Below are positions 43,375 to 52,405 of a stretch of DNA of 64,000 nucleotides, in pieces. The notes under the pieces were generated by a model. It ran no database searches, was not told where the DNA came from, and worked only from the letters and a program-made list of their open reading frames with translations. The position numbers and the translations under genes are program-made. This DNA comes from Streptomyces sp. NBC_01217 (GTDB taxonomy: Bacteria; Actinomycetota; Actinomycetes; Streptomycetales; Streptomycetaceae): NCBI RefSeq assembly GCF_035994185.1, contig NZ_CP108538.1:7753501-7817500 (forward strand). The letters run 5' to 3'. Positions within the stretch are counted from its first letter, which is position 1, and each line of letters starts with the position of its first letter.

Positions 43375-44357
43375 GGATCCTCATCACCGGAGCGGCCGGT
43401 TTCATCGGGTCCAACTTCGTCCGCAACCTCCTCGCGGACACCTACGCGGGGTGGGAGGGCGCCGGGGTCACCGCCCTGGACAAGCTGACCTATGCGGGCA
43501 ACCGCGACAACCTGCCGGCCTCGCACCCGCGCCTGGAGTTCGTCCGGGGCGACATCTGCGACCGGGGCCTGCTGCGCGAACTGCTGCCCGGACACGACGC
43601 CGTGGTGCACTTCGCCGCGGAGTCCCACGTGGACCGCTCACTGCAGGGCGCGGGGGAGTTCTTCCGCACCAACGTCCTGGGCACCCAGACGCTGTTCGAC
43701 GCCGTGCTGGACAGCGGTGTCGAGCGGGTCGTGCACGTCTCCACCGACGAGGTGTACGGCTCCATCGGGGCGGGCTCCTGGACCGAGGACCGGCCGCTGC
43801 TGCCCAACACCCCCTACGCGGCGTCCAAGGCCTGTTCCGACCTGGTCGCCCGCACCTATTGGCGCACCCACGGAGTGAACCTCTCCATCACGCGCTGCTC
43901 CAACAACTACGGGCCGTACCAGCACCCCGAGAAGCTCGTCCCGCTGTTCGTCACCAACCTGTTGGAAGGACGGCAGGTGCCGCTGTACGGCGACGGACGC
44001 AACATCCGCGAATGGCTGCATGTGGACGACCACTGCCGCGGCATCCACCTCGTGCTCGAAGGCGGCCGGGCCGGTGAGATCTACAACATCGGCGGCGGCA
44101 ACGAGCGGACCAACCGCGCCATCACCGAGCGGCTGCTCGAACTGACCGGTTCGGGACCGGAGATGATCCGGCACGTCGCCGACCGCAAGGCACACGACCT
44201 GCGGTACTCCATCGACGAGTCCAAGATCCGGGAAGAGCTGGGCTATGCGCCGTTGACCGGATTCGAGGAGGGCCTGGCCGCCACAGTGGCCTGGTACCGC
44301 GACAACCCCGACTGGTGGAAGTCCGTCAAGTACGGGGCCGAACATGCGGACGGCTGA
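43371..44357 (+). CDS. rmlB: dTDP-glucose 4,6-dehydratase
   Basis: A 328-residue extended SDR that yields dTDP-4-keto-6-deoxyglucose. The NAD-binding motif TGAAGFIGSNFV is at the N-terminus; the active-site STDEVYGS and the YAASK catalytic pair (TPYAASKACSD) are present. NNYGPYQHPEKLVP is a strong RmlB signature. It is coupled to the thymidylyltransferase gene (ATGA) and overlaps the next reductase by 14 bases. Confidence 0.95.
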   Translation: MRILITGAAGFIGSNFVRNLLADTYAGWEGAGVTALDKLTYAGNRDNLPASHPRLEFVRGDICDRGLLRELLPGHDAVVHFAAESHVDRSLQGAGEFFRTNVLGTQTLFDAVLDSGVERVVHVSTDEVYGSIGAGSWTEDRPLLPNTPYAASKACSDLVARTYWRTHGVNLSITRCSNNYGPYQHPEKLVPLFVTNLLEGRQVPLYGDGRNIREWLHVDDHCRGIHLVLEGGRAGEIYNIGGGNERTNRAITERLLELTGSGPEMIRHVADRKAHDLRYSIDESKIREELGYAPLTGFEEGLAATVAWYRDNPDWWKSVKYGAEHADG

Positions 44358-45330
44358 GCGCGGCGGAGCGGCCGGGCTCCGCGTCGTGGTGCTCGGCGGC
44401 ACCGGCTATCTGGGCCGCCGTATCGGCGAGGCGTTCCGCGCCGACGGCGCCCAGGTGCACCTGGTGTCGCGGGGCCCGGCCAAGGACGCGTGCCACGTCC
44501 GCATGGACCTGCTGACGGCCGACGCCGCGGAACTCGCTGAGTTCTTCCGCCAGTTGCGGCCCGACGTGGTGGTCAACGCCGCCGGCCGTGTCTGGCAGGG
44601 CGACGAGGCCGAGATGACCGCGGGCAACGCCGACCTGGTTGTCCGCCTCACCCGTGCACTCGCCGGACTGCCCCACCCGCCGCGGCTGATCCAGCTGGGC
44701 ACCATCCACGAGTACGGCGCCGGTACGCCGAGCGCCGGCACCCGCGAGGAGCAGGAGCCCGCGCCCGTCACGCCGTACGGACGTACCAAACTCCTCGGCA
44801 CACGGACCGTCCTGAAGGCCGCGGCGGACGACGGACTGGACGCCGTGGTCCTCCGCGTCGCCAACGTGATCGGTGCCGGGGTGCCGGCCGGCAGCCTGTT
44901 CGGCCGGGTCGCCGCGCACCTCGGCGAGGCCGCCCGACTCCAGTCCCCGGGCGAGAAGCCGGATGAGCTGAGGCTCCCGCCGCTGCGCGCCCATCGCGAC
45001 CTCGTGGACGTGTACGACGCCGTCGACGCCGTACGGGCCGCCGCCACCGCGCCCAGGGCGGACGTGAGCGGCCAGGTGATCAATGTCGGCCGCGGCGAGG
45101 CCGTCCCGATGCACGCGCTGATCGACCGCATGGTCGAGCTCAGCGGCGTGGACCTCCCGGTCGTCGAGGCCGCCGCCACCCCGTCCCCGCGCACCGACGT
45201 GGCGTGGCAGCAACTCGACGTCTCACGGGCGCTGCGGCTCCTGGGATGGCAGCCGCGCCGCACCCTCGACGACTCGCTGCGCGATCTGCTCGCGGCCGCG
45301 GTGCCGGCACCAGTCAACGGAAGGACATGA
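44344..45330 (+). CDS. NDP-hexose 4-ketoreductase 1 (extended SDR)
   Basis: A 328-residue extended SDR with VVLGGTGYLGRRIGEAF as nucleotide-binding motif and the catalytic YGRTK (PYGRTKLLG). LIQLGTIHEYGAG supplies the Ser/Thr position. It resembles the 4-ketoreductases of 2,6- and 2,3,6-deoxyhexose pathways (the UrdZ3/LanZ3-type role for L-rhodinose is my best guess). A second, shorter SDR at 46704 could do the same job with other stereochemistry. It overlaps the dehydratase gene by 14 bases. Confidence 0.8.
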   Translation: MRTAERGGAAGLRVVVLGGTGYLGRRIGEAFRADGAQVHLVSRGPAKDACHVRMDLLTADAAELAEFFRQLRPDVVVNAAGRVWQGDEAEMTAGNADLVVRLTRALAGLPHPPRLIQLGTIHEYGAGTPSAGTREEQEPAPVTPYGRTKLLGTRTVLKAAADDGLDAVVLRVANVIGAGVPAGSLFGRVAAHLGEAARLQSPGEKPDELRLPPLRAHRDLVDVYDAVDAVRAAATAPRADVSGQVINVGRGEAVPMHALIDRMVELSGVDLPVVEAAATPSPRTDVAWQQLDVSRALRLLGWQPRRTLDDSLRDLLAAAVPAPVNGRT

Positions 45331-45332
45331 CG

Positions 45333-46664
45333 ATGAGCGACCCCGCAGGCAACGGCGACCACGGCGACCCCAAGGAACGGGTGCTGGACGAGGTTCGCAA
45401 ATACCACCAGGAGACCGCACCCGACCGGGAGTTCGTGCCCGGTGTGACCGAGATCTGGCCGTCCGGCGCGGTCCTGGACGAGGCGGACCGGGTCGCCCTC
45501 GTGGAGGCCGCGCTGACCATGCGCATCGCCGCCGGACCCAGCTCCAAGAAGTTCGAGTCCGCTTTCGCCAAGCGCCTGAAGCGCCGCAAGGCCCATCTGA
45601 CCAACTCGGGTTCATCGGCGAACCTGCTGGCCGTCTCGGCCCTCACCCAGCCCGAACTCGGTGACCGGGCGCTGAAGCCGGGCGACGAGGTGATCACCGT
45701 CGCGGCGGGCTTTCCCACCACCGTCAACCCGATCCTGCAGAACGGGCTCGTCCCGGTCTTCGTCGACGTCGAACTCGCCACGTACAACACCACGGCGGAG
45801 CGGGTGGCGCGGGCGATCGGGCCCAGGACGCGGGCGATCATCATCGCCCACGCGCTCGGCAACCCCTTCGAGGTCGCCGAGGTGGCCCAGCTCGCCAAGG
45901 AGCACGACCTCTACCTCATCGAGGACAACTGCGACGCGGTCGGCTCGACCTACGACGGCCAGATCACCGGCACGTTCGGCCACATGACCACGGTCAGCTT
46001 CTATCCCGCGCACCACCTCACCATGGGCGAGGGCGGCTGCCTGCTCACCTCGGACCTGGGCCTGGCCCGCATCGTGGAGTCGCTGCGCGACTGGGGCCGG
46101 GACTGCTGGTGCGAACCCGGCAAGAACAACACCTGCTTCAAGCGGTTCGAGTACCAGCTGGGCGACCTGCCCGCCGGATACGACCACAAGTACATCTTCT
46201 CCCACGTCGGTTACAACCTGAAGGGAACCGACATCCAGGCCGCGCTGGGCCTCGCGCAGCTCGCCAAGCTCGACGGTTTCATCGAGGCGCGGCGGCGCAA
46301 CTGGCGCCGACTGCGCGAGGGGCTCGACGGAGTACCGGGCCTGCTGCTGCCGGAGCCGACCCCGAAGTCCGATCCGAGCTGGTTCGGTTTCGTCATCACG
46401 GTCGACCCCGAAGCCCGCTTCTCCCGTGCCGAACTGGTCTCCCACCTGGAGGAGCACAAGATCGGCACCCGGCGGCTGTTCGCCGGCAACCTCACCCGGC
46501 AGCCCGCCTACATCGGCAAGCCCCACCGCGTCGTCGGCGACCTCACCAACAGCGACGTCATCACCGAGCACACCTTCTGGATCGGCGTCTACCCGGGTCT
46601 CACCGACGAAATGCTCGACTACATGACCGCCACGATCAAGGAGTTCGTGGCCCAGCGCGGCTGA
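45333..46664 (+). CDS. NDP-4-keto-hexose 3-dehydratase (E1/RfbH type)
   Basis: A 443-residue PLP/PMP-dependent dehydratase of the E1 family that removes the C3 hydroxyl, as SpnQ and UrdQ do on the way to 2,3,6-trideoxyhexoses. The lysine of aminotransferases is replaced by His227 in SFYPAHHLTMGEGG, the hallmark of dehydratase rather than aminotransferase chemistry. Asp/Asn in LIEDNCDAVGS bind the cofactor. A DHKYIFSHVGYN segment and Cys residues near 255-265 are also E1-like. ATG 45333 has GGAAGG 8 bases upstream; ATG 45327, which overlaps the upstream stop, is possible. It needs an electron-supply partner; no E3-type reductase is in the window, so the cluster ferredoxin may help. Confidence 0.92.
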   Translation: MSDPAGNGDHGDPKERVLDEVRKYHQETAPDREFVPGVTEIWPSGAVLDEADRVALVEAALTMRIAAGPSSKKFESAFAKRLKRRKAHLTNSGSSANLLAVSALTQPELGDRALKPGDEVITVAAGFPTTVNPILQNGLVPVFVDVELATYNTTAERVARAIGPRTRAIIIAHALGNPFEVAEVAQLAKEHDLYLIEDNCDAVGSTYDGQITGTFGHMTTVSFYPAHHLTMGEGGCLLTSDLGLARIVESLRDWGRDCWCEPGKNNTCFKRFEYQLGDLPAGYDHKYIFSHVGYNLKGTDIQAALGLAQLAKLDGFIEARRRNWRRLREGLDGVPGLLLPEPTPKSDPSWFGFVITVDPEARFSRAELVSHLEEHKIGTRRLFAGNLTRQPAYIGKPHRVVGDLTNSDVITEHTFWIGVYPGLTDEMLDYMTATIKEFVAQRG

Positions 46665-46703
46665 GCGCGCCGGGCCACCTCCCAGGGGGAGATCGGGACG
46701 ACG

Positions 46704-47450
46704 ATGGACATAGTGGGAACCGGATTCCTGGCGCGCAGCCTGCGTCCGCTGGCCGGACGACATCCGGGCATCGTGGCCCTCGCCGCGGGGGAGTCCAGGA
46801 CGAGCGGCGCCTCCGACGTGGACTACGCGCGAGAGGCCGCACTGCTGCGCGACGTCGCGAAGCAGTGCGCGGCCGACGGGCAGCGGCTGCTGTTCTTCTC
46901 GACGGCCGCGACCGGACTGTACGGCCTCGCCGAGGGACCCGGCAGGGAGGACACCCCGGTGACTCCCGCCAGCCCCTACGGCGCACACAAACTTGCGCTG
47001 GAGGAGCAACTGCGCGACTCCGGGGTCGACTACCTCATCCTCCGCCTCGCGCACCTGGTGGGCCCGCACGGGCGGCACCACCAGCTCATTCCCACCCTCG
47101 TGCGGCAGGTCCGCGCAGGGGAGGTGGCCCTGCACCGGGGCGCGGCCCGTGACCTGATCGGCGTCCGCGACATGCTGACGATCACCGACCGGCTGCTCGC
47201 CGCCGGTGTGCGGGCCGACACGGTCAACGTCGCCTCCGGATTCGCCGCCCCGGTGGAGGACATCGTCGACCATCTCGCCCACGCGCTGCGGCTCGTGCCG
47301 CGCAAGAAGTACGTGGACACGGGTGTCGGGTACGCCATCTCCACCGAGAAGTTGCACGCCCTGGTCCCGCACGTGGCGGACCTGGGCTTCGACTCCGACT
47401 ACTACCGCCGGGTCCTGAACGACTTCATCGCGGCCGGTGGCCATGCCTGA
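46704..47450 (+). CDS. NDP-hexose 4-ketoreductase 2 (short SDR)
   Basis: A 248-residue SDR with MDIVGTGFLARSLRPLAG as a shortened nucleotide-binding motif and SPYGAHKLALEEQL as the catalytic Tyr-Lys pair; LLFFSTAATGLYG gives the Ser. It resembles the short 4-ketoreductases (UrdR/LanR type) that make D-configured deoxysugars. With the longer SDR at 44344 this gives two reductases for one 4-keto pool, so the cluster may build both a D- and an L-trideoxyhexose. It starts 39 bases after the 3-dehydratase, with GGGGGAG upstream. Confidence 0.75.
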   Translation: MDIVGTGFLARSLRPLAGRHPGIVALAAGESRTSGASDVDYAREAALLRDVAKQCAADGQRLLFFSTAATGLYGLAEGPGREDTPVTPASPYGAHKLALEEQLRDSGVDYLILRLAHLVGPHGRHHQLIPTLVRQVRAGEVALHRGAARDLIGVRDMLTITDRLLAAGVRADTVNVASGFAAPVEDIVDHLAHALRLVPRKKYVDTGVGYAISTEKLHALVPHVADLGFDSDYYRRVLNDFIAAGGHA

Positions 47451-47493
47451 CCCGGCCGCACTCTCAACCCCAGAAAGACAGGGAGTCTCTCCG

Positions 47494-48894
47494 ATGCTGT
47501 CCCACACCCTCCAGACGCGTGAGAACACGAGCCTGCCGGACCGCATCGCGCTGTCGGCGGCCACCACCCAAGGAGCGCACCTGCGCACCGAGCAGTTCGC
47601 CGGCTGGCTGGCCGAACGGGGCAGGGCCAACACCTTCCGGGTGGAGCGGATCCCGTTCGCGGAGCTGGACGGCTGGTCGTTCCAGGAGTTGACCGGGAAC
47701 CTGGTTCACCGCAGCGGCCGGTTCTTCACCGTCGAGGGCCTGCACGTCACGGAGGAGGGGCAACCGCACGGCGACGGTCCCCACGCCGACTGGTACCAGC
47801 CCATCATCAAACAGCCCGAGGTGGGCATCCTGGGGATCCTCGTCAAGGAGGTAGACGGGGTGCTGCACTTCCTGATGCAGGCCAAGATGGAGCCGGGCAA
47901 CCCCAACCTGCTCCAGCTCTCACCCACGGTCCAGGCGACCCGCAGCAACTATACCAAGGCCCACAAGGGCGCGGACGTCAAGTACCTCGAGTACTTCGTC
48001 GGGCCCGACCGCGGCCGGATCGTCGCCGACGTGCTCCAGTCCGAGCACGGCTCGTGGTTCTACCACAAGTCCAACCGCAACATGGTCGTGGAGGCGGTGG
48101 GCGACGTACCGCTCCTCGAAGACTTCTGCTGGCTCACCCTCGGCCAGATCGCCGACCTGATGCGCCGGGACAACGTGGTCAACATGGACTCCCGCACGGT
48201 GCTGTCCTGCCTGCCGTTCGGTGACGCCTGGGACGGCGGCGCGCTGCTCTCCGACACCGAACTGTTCTCGTGGATCACCGGCGAGCGCACCCGGCACAGC
48301 GTGCGCGCCGAGCGCGTCCCGCTGGACAGCCTGCCCGGCTGGAAGCGCCGTGAGAGCACGATCGAGCACGAGGTGGGTCGCTACTTCAACGTCGTGGCCG
48401 TGTCCGTGCAGGCGGGTAACCGTGAGGTGACGGGCTGGACCCAGCCCCTGTTCGAGCCGGTCGCCCCGGGGGTCACGGCTTTCCTCACCCGGGAGTTCGG
48501 CGGTGTCCCGCACGTCCTGGTCAACGCCCGGGTCGAGGCCGGCTTCCTCGACACCGTCGAACTGGGGCCGACCGTGCAGTGCTCGCCGGACAACTACGCC
48601 CACCTGCCCGAGAACGAGCGCCCCCTGTTCGTGGACACGGTGCTGCGCGCCGGCCCGGACCGCATCCGCTACGAGGCCGTGCACTCCGAGGAGGGCGGCC
48701 GCTTCCTCAACGCGGTGAGCCGCTACCTCGTCGTCGAGGCGGACGAGGCCGACGCTCCGCTGGACCCGCCGCCCGGCTACGCCTGGGTCACCCTCGCGCA
48801 GCTCACCACGCTGGTCCGGCACGGTCACTACCTCAACGTCCAGGCCCGCACCATGCTCGCCTGCCTCAACGCGACCGCGGTGAGGGCCCGATGA
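47494..48894 (+). CDS. NDP-hexose 2,3-dehydratase
   Basis: A 466-residue member of the EryBVI/TylX3/UrdS family that removes the C2 hydroxyl of the NDP-4-keto-6-deoxyhexose. The protein shows the expected internal duplication: about 25-235 and 255-460 both contain a W-hydrophobic strand, WxQPxxxP-type (WYQPIIKQPEVG and WTQPLFEPVAPG), and a Q/N-rich strand. The ATG at 47494 follows GGGAG; the longer upstream frame overlaps the previous gene without homology. ATGA overlap couples it to the 3-ketoreductase, the next enzyme of the pathway. Confidence 0.92.
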   Translation: MLSHTLQTRENTSLPDRIALSAATTQGAHLRTEQFAGWLAERGRANTFRVERIPFAELDGWSFQELTGNLVHRSGRFFTVEGLHVTEEGQPHGDGPHADWYQPIIKQPEVGILGILVKEVDGVLHFLMQAKMEPGNPNLLQLSPTVQATRSNYTKAHKGADVKYLEYFVGPDRGRIVADVLQSEHGSWFYHKSNRNMVVEAVGDVPLLEDFCWLTLGQIADLMRRDNVVNMDSRTVLSCLPFGDAWDGGALLSDTELFSWITGERTRHSVRAERVPLDSLPGWKRRESTIEHEVGRYFNVVAVSVQAGNREVTGWTQPLFEPVAPGVTAFLTREFGGVPHVLVNARVEAGFLDTVELGPTVQCSPDNYAHLPENERPLFVDTVLRAGPDRIRYEAVHSEEGGRFLNAVSRYLVVEADEADAPLDPPPGYAWVTLAQLTTLVRHGHYLNVQARTMLACLNATAVRAR

Positions 48895-49877
48895 CCGTCC
48901 CCCTGCGGGTCGGGGTGATCGGATGCGCGGGCATCGCGGTGCGCCGCATGCTCCCCGCCTTCGCCGCTGACCCCGGCATCGAGATCGCGGCTGTGGCCAG
49001 CCGCGACCCCGCCAAGGCACGGCAGGTCGCCGAGCGCTTCGGCTGCCGGCCCGTCCACGGATACGACGCGCTCCTCGAACGGGACGACGTCCAGGCCGTG
49101 TACGTGCCGCTGCCCGCCGCACTGCACGCCGAGTGGACCGAAGCGGCACTGAAGACCGGCCGGCACGTCCTCGCCGAGAAGCCCCTGTCCACGGACCGGC
49201 GCCGCACCGCGGAACTGCTCGAACTCGCCGGCGCCCAGGGCCTGGTGCTCATGGAGAACGTCATGTTCGTCCATCACCACCGGCACAGGGCTGTGCGGCG
49301 CCTGGTCGCCGACGGCGCCATAGGTGAACTGCGGTCGTTCCGAGCGGCGTTCACCATCCCCCCGCTGCCGGACGGTGACATCAGATACGACCCCGAACTC
49401 GGCGGCGGGGCACTGGCGGACGTCGGGGTCTACCCCCTCCGGGCCGCACTGCACTTCCTCGGCCTCGAACTCGACGTCGTCGGCGCCCGCTTCGTCCGGG
49501 GCGCAGGACGGCGGGTCGAGACCTCCGGCGCCGCACTGCTGAGCACTCCCGGCGCCGTCACGGCCCAGATCACCTTCGGCATGGACGACGCCTACCGCTC
49601 GGCGTACGAACTGTGGGGCAGCGAGGGCAGCATCACCGTCGACCGGGCGTTCACTCCGCCCGCCGACCACGTCCCCGTGATCGGCCTGCACCGCGGCGGG
49701 AAGACCGAGGAGATCCGGCTCGAACCGCATGATCAGGTGGCGGCCACCGTCGCGGCCTTCGCCGCCGCGGTGCGCACCGGACCCCTCCCGGACCCCCGCG
49801 CCACCCTGCGGCAGGCGGAACTCCTCGACGACACACGCCGGTCCGCCCCGCGCGGAGAACCCGTCAGAACTGTATGA
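48891..49877 (+). CDS. NDP-hexose 3-ketoreductase (GFO/IDH/MocA)
   Basis: A 328-residue oxidoreductase. The Rossmann motif VGVIGCAGIAVRRML is at the N-terminus, the catalytic Lys is in VLAEKPLSTD, and the substrate-binding MENVMFVHHHRH and GGGALADVGVYPL follow. It reduces the unstable 3-keto product of the 2,3-dehydratase to the 2,6-dideoxy-4-keto sugar, like UrdT and OleW. The ATG at 48891 overlaps the upstream stop. It precedes glycosyltransferase 2 by 70 bases. Confidence 0.92.
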   Translation: MTVPLRVGVIGCAGIAVRRMLPAFAADPGIEIAAVASRDPAKARQVAERFGCRPVHGYDALLERDDVQAVYVPLPAALHAEWTEAALKTGRHVLAEKPLSTDRRRTAELLELAGAQGLVLMENVMFVHHHRHRAVRRLVADGAIGELRSFRAAFTIPPLPDGDIRYDPELGGGALADVGVYPLRAALHFLGLELDVVGARFVRGAGRRVETSGAALLSTPGAVTAQITFGMDDAYRSAYELWGSEGSITVDRAFTPPADHVPVIGLHRGGKTEEIRLEPHDQVAATVAAFAAAVRTGPLPDPRATLRQAELLDDTRRSAPRGEPVRTV

Positions 49878-49947
49878 GCGGCCGCTGCCCGGGCCTTTGG
49901 GCGACGACCGGCCGAAGGACACCGGCAGGACATGGAAGGAGATATTC

Positions 49948-51129
49948 GTGCAACGCCACATCGCTTTCTTCAACTTTCCGGCCGTGGGCCATGTCAATCC
50001 CACGGTCGGCGTGGTCGAGGAACTGGTGAAACGGGGACATCGCGTCACCTGCACCGTGACGGACCATTTCGCCCCCGTAGTGAAGGCCGCCGGTGCCGAA
50101 CCGGTCAGGTACGACTCGGTCTTCGGCGGCTTCTACCGCGTCCCCCTGACCGCCGAGGAGAACGCGGGCGAGGGACTGCGGTGCCTGAACGAGGGCCTCT
50201 CCCTCGTGGAACAGGTCGCACCGTTCTACGAGGAGAACCGGCCGGATGTGATCGTCCATGACTTCATGGCGTGGGGCGCGCGTTTCTTCGCCGCCAAGAA
50301 CGACGTCCCGCTGATCCGGACCTATCCGGTGTTCGGGGCGAACGAACACTTCTCGATCCGGGAGAAGTTCCCGGTGGCGGCGCTGAACGACCCGCGGATG
50401 ATCGACGCGGTGAAGAAGCTGGCGGGCGTGCTGCCCCAGTTCGGTCTGCCCGCCGACCCGATGGGCTTCCTCTCGAAGATCGAGGAGCTCGGCATCATCT
50501 TCCTCCCGCGTGACTTCCAGTACGCCGGTGAGACCTTCGACGAACGATTCGTCTTCACCGGTCCCTGCATCGCCGAACGCCCCTACCAGGGCACCTGGCG
50601 GCCGGCCTCGGCGGACCGGCCCGTGCTGCTGATCTCGCTCGGCACCTCGGCCAGGGGCTGGCCGGAGTTCTTCACGATGGCCATCGAGGCCTTCGGCGAC
50701 TCCGAGTGGGAGGTCCTCATCACCGTCGGTGAGCACACCGACCCCGCCGGCCTCGGACCGCTGCCCGCGAACGTCGACGTACGACGGTACGCGCCGCAGC
50801 TCGACGTGCTCCGCCACGCCCGGCTGTTCATCAACCACGGCGGTATGAACAGCACCATGGAGTCGCTGCACAACGGCGTGCCCATGGTGGCCGTGCCGCA
50901 GACGAACGAGCAGCGGGCCAACGCCCTGCGGGTGGAAGAGCTGGGCCTGGGCCTCCTTCTGGCCAAGGAGGACGTCACGGTGCAGCGCCTGCGCGAGGTC
51001 GCGGACCAGGTCACGGGCGACGCGTCCGTGACCGACCGGGTGCGGGCCATGCGGGAGCGGATGCGGTCCGTCAACGGTCCGGCCGTCGCGGCCGACGCCG
51101 TCGAGGCGTACCTGGCCGAGCAGCGCTGA
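49948..51129 (+). CDS. glycosyltransferase 2 (MGT/OleD-like, GT1)
   Basis: A 393-residue GT-B glycosyltransferase of the macrolide glycosyltransferase group. HIAFFNFPAVGHVNPTVG is the N-terminal acceptor motif, and FINHGGMNSTMESLHNGVPMVAVPQ with NEQRANALRVEELGLG is the sugar-nucleotide-binding C-terminal block. It differs clearly from glycosyltransferase 1. Members either decorate the product or inactivate it for self-resistance (OleI, OleD); both are possible. GTG 49948 has GGAAGGAG upstream. A perfect 13-base hairpin follows. Confidence 0.9.
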   Translation: MQRHIAFFNFPAVGHVNPTVGVVEELVKRGHRVTCTVTDHFAPVVKAAGAEPVRYDSVFGGFYRVPLTAEENAGEGLRCLNEGLSLVEQVAPFYEENRPDVIVHDFMAWGARFFAAKNDVPLIRTYPVFGANEHFSIREKFPVAALNDPRMIDAVKKLAGVLPQFGLPADPMGFLSKIEELGIIFLPRDFQYAGETFDERFVFTGPCIAERPYQGTWRPASADRPVLLISLGTSARGWPEFFTMAIEAFGDSEWEVLITVGEHTDPAGLGPLPANVDVRRYAPQLDVLRHARLFINHGGMNSTMESLHNGVPMVAVPQTNEQRANALRVEELGLGLLLAKEDVTVQRLREVADQVTGDASVTDRVRAMRERMRSVNGPAVAADAVEAYLAEQR

Positions 51130-51212
51130 GCACTGCCGCCGCGACGCGGATCCATGTCGCGGGCCGGCCCGCACCGGTGCCGTACGGCTCTCGCTCACAG
51201 GCCGTACGACGC

Positions 51213-51244
51213 CGGACGGCCCCGGTCAAGTCCGGGGCCGTCCG
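51213..51244. terminator. terminator after sugar block
   Basis: A perfect 13-base inverted repeat (51213-51225 with 51232-51244) has a 6-base loop. A second inverted repeat, CGTACGGC-N12-GCCGTACG (51181-51208), precedes it. They lie 50-115 bases after glycosyltransferase 2. Confidence 0.75.
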
Positions 51245-51340
51245 AACGACATCGCACATCGCAGTCGACCGGGCCTCCGGCCTCGGTCAGCGCCGTCCCG
51301 ACGGCGCCACCCACTGACTTGGGACGGTGACCCGACAGCC

Positions 51341-52405
51341 GTGGACCATCTGGAAGAGCTCAAGGAATTCGCCCGCCTGCACGCCCGGGGCCAGGGCATG
51401 ACGGCCGAGCACGCCACGCGTGTCCTCGCCCGTATCACCAACGACACCACGGGGGACCCGGACTCCTGGGCCGCGGTGTGGACCGCCGAGGGCCGGGCTG
51501 CCGCCGACCACGGCGACCTCCTCGACGCGTGCCGGCACTACGCGCTCGCCCGTTTTCCGTACCACGCCGACGCCGATCGCCTGCGCGCCCAGCGGCTCTG
51601 CGTCGACACCTTCGACCAGTGGCGCCGTGACCAGGACGGTGTCGAGCGCCTGGAGTTCGACCACTCCGACGGCACCGTGGCCGCCTGGGCCGCCGGGCTC
51701 GACAGGTCCCGCCCGCTGCTGGTCGTCATGGGCGGCATCGTCAGCGTCAAGGAACAGTGGGCGCCGCTGCTGCCCCTGCTGCGCAGACTCGGCTTCGCCG
51801 CCGTCGTCACCGAACTGCCGGGCGTCGGCGAGAACACCGTCACCTACGGCCCCGACTCCTGGCGCACCCTCAGCTTCCTGCTCGACCAGCTCGCCGACCG
51901 TGCCCTGGTCTCCGACACCTCGATGCTCGCCCTCAGCTTCAGCGGCCACCTCGCCCTGCGCGCCGCCGCAGAGGACCCCCGCATCCGCCGCGTCCTCACC
52001 GTGGGTGCACCCGTCGCCGACTTCTTCACCGACGAGGCCTGGTGGCCCAGGGTGCCCGGCATCACGGCCGACACCCTGCGCCGTCTCACCGGCAGCGAGG
52101 ACCTCACCGAACTCCGTCACCGGCTGGCGCGGTTCGCACTCACACCGGAGCAGCTTCGGGAGGTGCGGATACCCGTCCGGTACGTCGCCAGCAGCCGCGA
52201 CGAGATCATCCCGGACACGGATCAGAAGCTGTTGCGCCGCACACTCGACGACGTCCGGTTCAAGACGTTCGACGACGTGCACGGTTCGCCCGCCCATCTC
52301 GGCGCGATGCGGCGCTGGCTCTTCTCCCAGTTGCTGCGGCTGCGCTTCGCGCGCCGCCGCGCCCGGCCGACACCCCGCACCCCACTCAGTGCGAGGCCCT
52401 CATGA
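51341..52405 (+). CDS. alpha/beta hydrolase (FrsA-like; candidate tetronate acetate eliminase)
   Basis: A 354-residue alpha/beta hydrolase with an N-terminal helical cap (about 1-95). The oxyanion segment is VVMGGIVSVKEQW, the nucleophile elbow LALSFSGHLALR (Ser201), the acid Asp in ASSRDEIIP, and the His in DVHGSPAHLG. It resembles the FrsA/DUF1100 group. In agglomerin and abyssomicin pathways an alpha/beta hydrolase eliminates acetate from the acetylated tetronate to give the exocyclic methylene; here it would pair with the acyltransferase at 28851. That link is inference. A GTG start is assigned; the ribosome binding site is weak. Confidence 0.78.
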   Translation: MDHLEELKEFARLHARGQGMTAEHATRVLARITNDTTGDPDSWAAVWTAEGRAAADHGDLLDACRHYALARFPYHADADRLRAQRLCVDTFDQWRRDQDGVERLEFDHSDGTVAAWAAGLDRSRPLLVVMGGIVSVKEQWAPLLPLLRRLGFAAVVTELPGVGENTVTYGPDSWRTLSFLLDQLADRALVSDTSMLALSFSGHLALRAAAEDPRIRRVLTVGAPVADFFTDEAWWPRVPGITADTLRRLTGSEDLTELRHRLARFALTPEQLREVRIPVRYVASSRDEIIPDTDQKLLRRTLDDVRFKTFDDVHGSPAHLGAMRRWLFSQLLRLRFARRRARPTPRTPLSARPS

